DNA of 6,017 nucleotides from Mycobacterium sp. (GTDB taxonomy: Bacteria; Actinomycetota; Actinomycetes; Mycobacteriales; Mycobacteriaceae), in NCBI GenBank assembly GCA_019246375.1, contig JAFAQO010000415.1:1-6017 (forward strand). The letters run 5' to 3'. The notes below the pieces were generated by a model. It was not told where the DNA came from. It ran no database searches and worked only from the letters and a program-made list of their open reading frames with translations. Position numbers and translations under genes: made by a program. Shown here in pieces: positions 1 to 6,017 of the stretch; position 1 is the stretch's first letter; every line of letters starts with the position of its first letter.

Positions 1-435
1 TAATTCGGCCAACTGTCTGGCCATCGCCAGCCGCTCGGCGTCGTCCTTGCTTATTTCGCGGGAATCGAAGCGGACGTTCTCCAACAGCAGAACATCCCCG
101 TCGGTCAGGCCCTCGGCGCGGGCCAGGGCGTCGGTGCCGACGACGTCACCGGCCAGTTGCACATGCCGGTCCAGTTGCTCGCCGAGCGCCGCCGCGACCG
201 GCGCCAGGGACAGCTTGGGGTCCGGGCCGGCTTTGGGCCGACCCAGGTGCGCGGCCACTACCACCTTGGCGCCGGCGTCGACGAGCGCCTTCAGCGTCGG
301 GACCGACGCGGTGATGCGGCCCGCGTCGGTGATAGCGCCGCCATCGTCGAGCGGGACGTTCAGGTCCGAGCGCACCAGCACGCCGCGACCAGAAACTCCT
401 TCTGCAACAAGATCTTCCAGAGTAGGGATAGCCAC
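1..435 (-). CDS. pgk: Phosphoglycerate kinase, N-terminal 145 residues (runs off the left edge)
   Basis: Cytosolic glycolytic enzyme that transfers phosphate between 1,3-bisphosphoglycerate and ADP, yielding ATP and 3-phosphoglycerate. The visible part is the N-terminal, phosphoglycerate-binding domain. Family motifs are clear: VRSDLNVPL at residues 21-29 (Asp24 and Asn26 contact substrate in known PGKs), AAHLGRPK at 61-68, and LLLENVRF at 117-124. The start is GTG at 435-433, giving [13 protein letters not shown], which aligns with other mycobacterial PGKs. The start lies 4 bases after the gap stop codon and has no convincing Shine-Dalgarno, so it is probably translationally coupled to gap and in the same transcript. 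Codons 3-16 are unusually A/T-rich (CCT, ACT, GAA, GAT, CTT, GTT, GCA, GAA, GGA, GTT, TCT) compared with the GC-ending codons that follow. The remaining roughly 270 residues, including the nucleotide-binding domain, are outside the window. Confidence 0.97.
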   Translation of the reverse strand, partial: MAIPTLEDLVAEGVSGRGVLVRSDLNVPLDDGGAITDAGRITASVPTLKALVDAGAKVVVAAHLGRPKAGPDPKLSLAPVAAALGEQLDRHVQLAGDVVGTDALARAEGLTDGDVLLLENVRFDSREISKDDAERLAMARQLAEL

Positions 436-439
436 GGTT

Positions 440-1504
<1,065 letters not shown>

Positions 1505-1625
1505 GTGGCGATCGCAAGCGCGGCGAAGCCGGGCGCCGCGGGTCGCCAGCCAACAAGCCCGGTGGCGATCGCAAGCGCGGCGAAGCCGTTCGCCGCGGGT
1601 CGCCACCCAACAAGCCCGGTGGCGA
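1505..1625. repeat. 57-bp tandem repeat, two copies plus a 7-bp remnant, with nested inverted repeats
   Basis: Unit 1 spans 1505-1561, unit 2 spans 1562-1618, and the first seven bases of a third (gtggcga) occupy 1619-1625. The two full units differ at only a few positions (gg versus tt near the centre, g versus c near the right arm). Unit 2 is a double palindrome. Outer arms GGTGGCGA (1561-1568) and TCGCCACC (1600-1607) enclose inner arms GCGGCGAA (1577-1584) and TTCGCCGC (1589-1596) around a 4-base loop. Unit 1 keeps shorter versions of both stems. The array fills most of the gap between the oxidoreductase stop and the gap start. It could act as a terminator-like or mRNA-stabilising structure, or be a small dispersed mycobacterial repeat. 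I cannot tell which. Confidence 0.9.
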
Positions 1626-1679
1626 CTATGCGAGCCGCTTGCGGGCCGAGGTGCAACGGTCGGTCGTGGCGCCGGTCAG

Positions 1680-3101
1680 CTACTGTGCCTTGCGCAGCCG
1701 ACGCAGCGCGGACTGCGCCGCGTGATAGCCGCACAGTCCGTGCACGCCGGCGCCCGGCGGGGTGGATTGCGAGCATAGGTAGACGCCGGGCACCCCGGTG
1801 AAGTAGGGGTCTACGGCCACGCGTGGCCGCAACAGCACCTGCAGCCCGTCGTTGGCGCCGCCGATGATGTCGCCGCCGATGTAGTTGGCGTTGTAGGCCT
1901 GTAGTTCCGCCGTTGACTTGGTGACGGTGGCGACGATCCGTTCACGGAATCCCGGCGCGAACCGCTCGATCTGGTCGACGACCGCGCCAGTGGCGTCACC
2001 GGTGTAGCCGAACGGCACGTGGGCGTAGGCCCAGATTGGGTTTGTGCTGCCCGCGGAGCGCGACCGGTCGGCCAGATATTGCTGCCCGACCAGAACGAAA
2101 GGGCAACCAGGCATGCGCCCCAGCGCCCGCTCACGTTCGACCTGCGCCGTCTCGGCGAAGGTGCCGCCGAGGTGGACGGTGCCGGCACGTCCGCAGTCGG
2201 CGTTCACCCAGGGGATGTCGCCGTCGATTGCGAAGTCGACCTTGAACGCCGACGAGCCTTGCCGATAACGCTGATACGACCGCTTGATCCGGGCCGGCAT
2301 CACATCGCCGTAAAGCTGGCACGCGGCGGCCGGACTCAGGTCGAGCAGCACCACATCGGCATCGGGGATATCGGTGCGGCCGGCGACGGTGACACCGGTG
2401 GCAACGGCCCCGCCATGCTCGCACAGCGCGCTGGCTGCGGCCGCGGTGATCGCCCCCGATCCGCCTTCGGCGACGGGCCAACCGTAGCGGTGCCCGCTGG
2501 CCAGGATCATCAACCCGAGCGAGGCGGTCAGTGGCCGGTCCAGCCGGGTATAGACGTGCGCGGCCGCACCGCCGAATAACGCGCGCGCTTGCTCGGAGCG
2601 GAACCACCGCGCCATCACGGTGGCCGGCAACACCGCGCGCGGACCGAAACCGGCGAGCCGGATCGGGTGGCGCGGAATATTCAGGACCGGCCGCAGCAGA
2701 TCTTCGGCCAGCTCGTCGAAACCGGCTGCCAGATCACCCAATGCGCGCCGCCACCGCGATCCGTCGGACCCCAGAGCGGCCGCGGTCTGGTCGATCGACT
2801 GGTACAGCACACCGGCGGTGCCGTCGTCGAGCGGGTGCGCACAGTCGATCTCCGGCCATTTCCAGGTCAGCCCATGGCGCTCAAGGTCGATCTCCCGCCA
2901 GAACGGCGAGCCCACTGCCATCGGGTGAAACGCCGAGCAGTGATCATGGATGACGCCAGGCAGCGTCAGCTCACCGGAACGCGCACCGCCGCCGATCGTT
3001 TCGGCGGCTTCCAGTACCTGTACGTCGACGCCGTGCCGGGCGAGCTGAATTGCGGCGGCCAGACCGTTGGGGCCCGCGCCGACCACGACCGCGTTGGTCA
3101 T
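1680..3101 (-). CDS. FAD-dependent oxidoreductase, phytoene-dehydrogenase-like (Rv1432-type)
   Basis: A 473-residue flavoprotein of the phytoene desaturase/amine-oxidase-like NAD(P)/FAD superfamily. The N-terminal dinucleotide-binding fold is clear: VVVGAGPNGLAAA at residues 5-17, then VLEAAETIGGGARS at 29-42, where Glu31 should bind the FAD ribose and the GGGAR loop follows. The C-terminal FAD motif is GVYLCSQSTPPGAGVHGLCGYHAA, about residues 442-465. No signal peptide or membrane segment is seen. The start is ATG at 3101, giving MTNAVVVGAG. An in-frame ATG further upstream (3188) lies inside the MIRU array and would add 29 residues of translated repeat, so it is unlikely. GGGGAGGAG, supplied by the repeat, sits 8 bases before ATG 3101. 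The ATG overlaps the stop of the last MIRU micro-ORF (ATGA). The length matches Rv1432 as I recall it. The substrate is unknown; carotenoid, lipid or other polyene desaturation or saturation are family possibilities only. Confidence 0.92.
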   Translation of the reverse strand: MTNAVVVGAGPNGLAAAIQLARHGVDVQVLEAAETIGGGARSGELTLPGVIHDHCSAFHPMAVGSPFWREIDLERHGLTWKWPEIDCAHPLDDGTAGVLYQSIDQTAAALGSDGSRWRRALGDLAAGFDELAEDLLRPVLNIPRHPIRLAGFGPRAVLPATVMARWFRSEQARALFGGAAAHVYTRLDRPLTASLGLMILASGHRYGWPVAEGGSGAITAAAASALCEHGGAVATGVTVAGRTDIPDADVVLLDLSPAAACQLYGDVMPARIKRSYQRYRQGSSAFKVDFAIDGDIPWVNADCGRAGTVHLGGTFAETAQVERERALGRMPGCPFVLVGQQYLADRSRSAGSTNPIWAYAHVPFGYTGDATGAVVDQIERFAPGFRERIVATVTKSTAELQAYNANYIGGDIIGGANDGLQVLLRPRVAVDPYFTGVPGVYLCSQSTPPGAGVHGLCGYHAAQSALRRLRKAQ

Positions 3102-3154
3102 GAGCGCCGCTCCTCCCCATCGCTTCGCTCTGCATCGTCGCCGGCGCGGGTCAT
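3098..3154 (-). CDS. MIRU micro-ORF 3 (18 aa, ATG start)
   Basis: The ATG at 3154-3152 overlaps the stop of micro-ORF 2. The TGA stop (3100-3098) overlaps the ATG of the oxidoreductase (3101-3099). It encodes the same 18-residue peptide as the other two and completes an unbroken chain of four start/stop overlaps from the membrane protein to the oxidoreductase. Translation is inferred. Confidence 0.35.
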   Translation of the reverse strand: MTRAGDDAERSDGEERRS

Positions 3155-3207
3155 GAGCGCCGCTCCTCCCCATCGCTTCGCTCTGCATCGTCGCCGGCGC
3201 GGGTCAT
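3151..3207 (-). CDS. MIRU micro-ORF 2 (18 aa, ATG start)
   Basis: The ATG at 3207-3205 overlaps the stop of micro-ORF 1, and GGGGAGGAG lies 8 bases upstream in the preceding unit. The encoded peptide is identical to that of micro-ORF 1; the one internal base difference is silent (Ala GCG to GCA). It lies in a different frame from micro-ORF 1 because 53 is not a multiple of 3. Translation is inferred. Confidence 0.35.
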   Translation of the reverse strand: MTRAGDDAERSDGEERRS

Positions 3208-3260
3208 GAGCGCCGCTCCTCCCCATCGCTTCGCTCCGCATCGTCGCCGGCGCGGGTCAC
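3204..3260 (-). CDS. MIRU micro-ORF 1 (18 aa, GTG start)
   Basis: The GTG start (3260-3258) overlaps the TGA stop of the membrane-protein gene in the arrangement GTGA. It encodes MTRAGDDAERSDGEERRS and stops at a TGA that overlaps the next ATG. The peptide is highly charged and hydrophilic. Start/stop overlaps of this kind favour ribosome re-initiation. Its role, if it is made at all, is probably to pass ribosomes on rather than to act as a protein. Translation is inferred. Confidence 0.35.
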   Translation of the reverse strand: MTRAGDDAERSDGEERRS

Positions 3261-5023
3261 CGCGGCCCGGGCGTGACATCGCTCGGGCGTCTGGTCGGGT
3301 GGACGGGAATCTCGTCACCGGGCTCGGGCCAGGGCTGGCGGGTCAGCATGTCGTCGACATTGACATAACCCTCCTCGACCAGCCCGGTCTTGGCGTCAAA
3401 GATCCGATACCACTGCCGTTTGGCCTGAATGGGTTGGCCTTCCAGGACCACCACCCGAACGTCGCCCTCCTCAAAGTGACAGCGTCGCTGCACCGCCTCC
3501 AGTAGTTGCTCGTTGTGCAGGTGGCCTTCGCCGAAGTTCCACCCGACCAGCGGCCCGGCGACCATTTCGCCCTCGCGCATCTTGTAGTCGGCCTCGTTGT
3601 CCACCGCGCGGGGCAGCAGCCCGTTGAGCGCCCGGCCGTGCACGTGCATGGCCCGGAACGCTGCACCCTTATCGGTGACCATTTCGGCGGTCGCCGGGTC
3701 GTACATCGTGGCAAGTTGCTTGGCAGTCAGTGCCGAGCTTTTGATGATGTCGGATTCGATCTTTTCCTCAGCTCCCGCTCGAAAACACCAAATGCTGGTG
3801 GCCCAGTTTCCGGCGTAGTAACGCATCGCGGGAAGGAACGAAACCTGTTGCGGGAACATATTTCCCACTATCGGCACGACCACGAGCGCGAAGAGCAAGA
3901 TCGCCAGCAACAGCGGGGACTGAAGGTCGGTGGCCTTGATCGAGGTGTAATGGCCGAACAAGTAGAACAGCGAAAAGATGAAGAAGACGTTCCATTCCAA
4001 CGGGACTCCCATCGGGAAGTTGGAAATGATGTTGAGGTGAAAGATCACCATGAACCCGATGAGGAACCACCGCCAGGGCTGACCCTCGGCGAAGAAGACC
4101 AGAACCGCGGGCACGATGAATTCCGCTGTGGTGCCACCAACGTGCGCCATCAGCGCCGGCAACGCCGACGGTCGCAGGTCGTTCACGGGGTCGCGGTAGA
4201 GCCGGCGCTTGAACCAGTTGAACGCCTTGCTCCGCAGTAGTGCGTTGTTGCTCATCATCACCGCCACGACGTAGGGGAAGTGGTGATTGAGCTTGGACGT
4301 CGCCGCTCCCCACCACAGTGCGAGCAGGATGATTTTGAATCCGGCGATCTGGTCGACGAACGGGAAGAAGAACACGAACAGCTTCAGCCAATAGTGTTCG
4401 GCCCGGGCGGCGAGGAAGATCGTTTTGTCGCGCAGACCCAACACCGCCAGCGCGACGATCAACGGCACCACGACAACCGGGTCAATCAACCCGACATCAC
4501 CGGCACCAGTCACAGGGCCGCCGTGTCCGGGTGCAAGCAACGCCCAGACGCTGGAGATCACCACGATGGCGTAGAGGGCGACGTCGACGATGGTGCGGGA
4601 ATCACCGCTGGTGAACGGAACCTTGCCCGGCCAGGGCGGCAGCCGAATTGTGTTGGGCCGCAGCCAATACAGAAATCCGCCGAGCGGCGGCATGAACCTT
4701 CCGGTGAGCGGACCGGATCCGCAGCCCAGACCTAACACCTCGAACAGCAGGGCGAACACGACGACCTTCTGGTACACGATCGGCTGCGTCCACCACTGCG
4801 CGATGTGGCCGAGCCCCCCAAGACCGGGAGTGAGCGAGATGACCAGGGCGGGCACGGCGATAAACGCGGCGATCTTGATCAGGTAGAAGACGTACGCCAC
4901 ATATGGCGTGCCGAACCCGTGTTCCACCCAGTGACGGGTCACGACTTGCAGACGGGTGGCCCGTGGCAGGGTTTGCCAGGTATCGGCGTCGATGTCCGGA
5001 AGCTCGGGTGCCATGAATCCCAT
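3257..5023 (-). CDS. Polytopic membrane protein, DUF3556-type (Rv1431-like), function unknown
   Basis: A 588-residue integral membrane protein. It has a soluble N-terminus of about 40 residues, then roughly nine or ten hydrophobic segments (near 43-64, 83-100, 145-164, 181-197, 211-241, 299-312, 318-335, 344-358, 369-387). A soluble C-terminal domain of about 180 residues follows. Striking polar or aromatic motifs are SKLNHHFPYVVAVMMSNN (243-260), FHLNIISNFPMG (328-339) and WNFGEGHLHNEQLLEAVQRR (495-514). I recognise it as the actinobacterial DUF3556 family; no biochemical role is known to me. The start is taken as ATG 5023 (MGFMAPELPDID), with GAGG 5 bases upstream, because this matches the family N-terminus and the roughly 589-residue length I recall for Rv1431. 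A GTG at 5104 would add 27 residues and cannot be excluded. The stop overlaps the first MIRU micro-ORF, so it is probably co-transcribed and coupled with the oxidoreductase. Confidence 0.88.
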   Translation of the reverse strand: MGFMAPELPDIDADTWQTLPRATRLQVVTRHWVEHGFGTPYVAYVFYLIKIAAFIAVPALVISLTPGLGGLGHIAQWWTQPIVYQKVVVFALLFEVLGLGCGSGPLTGRFMPPLGGFLYWLRPNTIRLPPWPGKVPFTSGDSRTIVDVALYAIVVISSVWALLAPGHGGPVTGAGDVGLIDPVVVVPLIVALAVLGLRDKTIFLAARAEHYWLKLFVFFFPFVDQIAGFKIILLALWWGAATSKLNHHFPYVVAVMMSNNALLRSKAFNWFKRRLYRDPVNDLRPSALPALMAHVGGTTAEFIVPAVLVFFAEGQPWRWFLIGFMVIFHLNIISNFPMGVPLEWNVFFIFSLFYLFGHYTSIKATDLQSPLLLAILLFALVVVPIVGNMFPQQVSFLPAMRYYAGNWATSIWCFRAGAEEKIESDIIKSSALTAKQLATMYDPATAEMVTDKGAAFRAMHVHGRALNGLLPRAVDNEADYKMREGEMVAGPLVGWNFGEGHLHNEQLLEAVQRRCHFEEGDVRVVVLEGQPIQAKRQWYRIFDAKTGLVEEGYVNVDDMLTRQPWPEPGDEIPVHPTRRPSDVTPGPR

Positions 5024-5274
5024 GACGGCCTCATTCCAGGAGTGAAACCAGTTGGCGTATTCAATGTATCGGCATCGCACTGCCGGTGTGTAGATCTTCC
5101 GCACCGCTTCGGCGTAGGTCGCCGACCTGAATGACTAGCTCGTCCCGGCGAACCGGCGCCCCGGTCAGATGCGGATCATCGGCTTGGGATACACCTAGCG
5201 GAATGGCTTTCCGAGCAACCCCTCATCACGCACGGATGCTTATTCGGTGCTAACACACGAGACTGCTTGCGGAC
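5024..5274. other. Intergenic region upstream of the membrane-protein gene
   Basis: These 251 bases contain no ORF I would defend and no RNA gene I recognise. The part nearest the gene (5024-5104) is an in-frame extension from a GTG at 5104, with only a weak Shine-Dalgarno before that codon. A promoter for the membrane-protein and oxidoreductase unit probably lies here, but I see no convincing -10/-35 pair. No clear terminator hairpin followed by a U-run is seen after the upstream gene's stop at 5275. Confidence 0.5.
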
Positions 5275-5835
5275 CTACCGGACCACCAACCGGGCCGTCC
5301 GGGCAACCGGAGGGCCCTCGCTTGGTGCATGAACGGCAAATCGCTGCTGCAAGCGATAAATCAGCCCCCCAAGAATTTGGCGGTCCTGCTTTTCGATGCG
5401 CAAGTTGTGCCGAACGCCACGGGCGGAGTGGACGTCGCCGCTAGCTTCACACATAGCGATCATCCGCTGGTATTTGTCGATCTGGTTGTCAATCCTTAGG
5501 CGGTACTCGGTCAGCACACGCAGGAAGTAGTCGGCCTGACGCTGATCCGCCGTGCCAGGCGCAGCAGCAGAGTTATCGAGATTAGCGGCAGGCCGGTTCA
5601 TGGTCATCGAAGACATGGACTTGTCCTGTCGGACATAGACAGACCCGGCGCTGGCCGTGCCGCCGCGGGGAGTAGGCGCGCTTCGATCATGCGCGCCAAA
5701 GGGCAAGTGCTGAGCGACGGCCTGGGCACGTTGGCGCCGTTGGGCCGTGGTCAGGTGTCGGTTGTGTCGATCCGCGGCCGCGCCGGCGTGCGAGTAGCGT
5801 GCGCTACCGTTGTCGGGCAAGGCGGCGAAGTCCAT
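5275..5835 (-). CDS. Hypothetical mycobacterial protein with PPE-like N-terminus and helical C-terminal half
   Basis: 186 residues from ATG 5835 to TAG at 5277-5275; I do not recognise the family. The first residues, MDFAALP...SARY.HAGAA, resemble the start of PPE proteins (MDFxxLPPEINSARMYxGxG), but the PPE domain does not continue. Residues 21-95 are Arg/Ala/Gln-rich and low in complexity. Residues about 97-130 and 134-167 look like two amphipathic helices rich in charged residues (ADYFLRVLTEYRLRIDNQ; NLRIEKQDRQILGGLIYRL), possibly a helical hairpin or coiled coil. The tail is disordered. There is no signal peptide or membrane segment. Two starts are credible. ATG 5835 has GAGAGAAG 4 bases upstream. 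ATG 5616 (MSSMTMNRP, giving 113 residues) has AGGA 7 bases upstream and would retain the whole helical domain. I regard the helical part as the likely real protein and the N-terminal 73 residues as uncertain. Confidence 0.6.
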   Translation of the reverse strand: MDFAALPDNGSARYSHAGAAADRHNRHLTTAQRRQRAQAVAQHLPFGAHDRSAPTPRGGTASAGSVYVRQDKSMSSMTMNRPAANLDNSAAAPGTADQRQADYFLRVLTEYRLRIDNQIDKYQRMIAMCEASGDVHSARGVRHNLRIEKQDRQILGGLIYRLQQRFAVHAPSEGPPVARTARLVVR

Positions 5836-6017
5836 TTTGCTTCTCTCGACGGTGGGTTTGGTGCTTAGCGCGGAAACGCTAACTCACCCAATGCGAGGTG
5901 CACCATATACGCCGGCGATGAAGCTCAAGATCACTTTTGTGCGCGCAGCATGAACGGGCAAAGCCGTTGTGAGCTGTGGTTCGCAAACGTTGCGCGCGCC
6001 GTTCGGGTGGGTTCAGT
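5836..6017. other. Non-coding leader/upstream region at the right edge
   Basis: 182 bases with no gene I can support. On the minus strand TATGGT (5907-5902) fits a loose TANNNT -10 pattern, with TTGAGC (5928-5923) 15 bases upstream, which is too close for a good -35. An inverted repeat lies between this and the ATG at 5835. On the plus strand a short ORF starting at ATG 5951 stays open to the window end for about 22 codons, with no good ribosome-binding site. I do not call it. Confidence 0.4.
5860..5888 (-). promoter_or_regulatory. Inverted repeat in the leader of the 186-aa gene
   Basis: TTAGCG (5865-5870) and CGCTAA (5877-5882) form perfect 6-bp arms around a 6-base loop (cggaaa). GGTG (5860-5863) and CACC (5885-5888) extend the stem after a small bulge. 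It lies 25-53 bases upstream of ATG 5835 and downstream of the candidate -10, so it would be in the 5' untranslated RNA. It could be an operator for a dimeric regulator or an RNA hairpin. There is no U-run, so it is not a classical terminator. Confidence 0.45.

Larger units (their letters stand above)
3102..3260 (-). repeat. MIRU array: three tandem 53-bp mycobacterial interspersed repetitive units
   Basis: Three head-to-tail units of exactly 53 bp fill the junction between the membrane-protein gene and the oxidoreductase: 3208-3260, 3155-3207 and 3102-3154, read on the minus strand. Each begins (G/A)TGACCCGCGCC and ends AGGAGCGGCGCTC. They appear identical except for a few point differences, namely GTG versus ATG at the first codon and GCG versus GCA in one alanine codon. 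The sequence matches the MIRU family as I know it from M. tuberculosis and M. avium typing loci. Each unit supplies a strong Shine-Dalgarno (GGGGAGGAG) 8 bases before the next start codon. Each also carries a complete micro-ORF whose start overlaps the previous stop. Arrays like this are typically variable in copy number between strains. Confidence 0.95.

Noticed and set aside
1505..1625. CRISPR or insertion-sequence ends
   Set aside because: The repeats are contiguous without spacers, and there is no transposase or target duplication nearby.
2019..2579. Plus-strand ORF of 186 codons opposite the oxidoreductase
   Set aside because: It is a shadow of the FAD enzyme frame, with no family features.
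3102..3260. CRISPR array
   Set aside because: The units are directly abutting 53-bp tandem copies with no unique spacers, and they match the MIRU family.
3506..4240. Plus-strand ORF of 244 codons opposite the membrane-protein gene
   Set aside because: It is antisense to a strongly patterned membrane protein. The charged His/Arg/Glu-rich product is a complement artefact with no recognisable motif.
5024..5104. N-terminal extension of the membrane protein from GTG 5104
   Set aside because: ATG 5023 has a better-placed GAGG and gives the family-typical N-terminus and length. It is kept as a possibility only.
5929..6017. Two short plus-strand ORFs joined by an ATGA overlap (starts at 5918 and 5951), the second open to the window end
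   Set aside because: The first is only about 11 codons, the second is cut off, neither has a convincing ribosome-binding site, and the composition is not distinctive.

Overview
The window looks like chromosomal DNA of a slow-growing Mycobacterium other than the M. tuberculosis complex. It is GC-rich. Its GAPDH and PGK read as close relatives of the M. tuberculosis proteins but with many substitutions. An array of three 53-bp units is a textbook MIRU (mycobacterial interspersed repetitive unit). The species cannot be fixed from the sequence alone. All supported genes lie on the minus strand, so the transcription order runs from high to low coordinates.

Layout in transcription order: (1) 5836-6017, a non-coding leader with a small inverted repeat. 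(2) 5275-5835, an unrecognised 186-aa protein whose first residues resemble a PPE-protein start, with a conserved-looking helical C-terminal half. (3) 5024-5274, a short intergenic region. (4) 3257-5023, a polytopic membrane protein of the actinobacterial DUF3556 type (like Rv1431). (5) 3102-3260, three tandem 53-bp MIRUs, each carrying a Shine-Dalgarno and an 18-codon micro-ORF whose start and stop overlap its neighbours. (6) 1680-3101, a phytoene-dehydrogenase-like FAD oxidoreductase (like Rv1432). (7) 1463-1679, an intergenic region dominated by a 57-bp tandem repeat that can fold into nested hairpins, next to a plausible gap promoter. (8) 440-1462, gap. (9) 1-435, the first 145 codons of pgk, which runs off the left edge.

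The gap-pgk pair is the lower-glycolysis operon, with only 4 bases between the genes. The membrane protein and the oxidoreductase form a second unit. The MIRU array turns their junction into a chain of start/stop overlaps (GTGA/ATGA), which suggests translational coupling through three tiny peptides. As I recall the M. tuberculosis map (Rv1431-Rv1432 ... gap-pgk), the order is conserved, but the genes between the oxidoreductase and gap (Rv1433-Rv1435c) are absent here and a repeat array stands in their place.

I see no new defence or mobile system. The most notable signals are the two repeat arrays at gene junctions and the odd 186-aa ORF.
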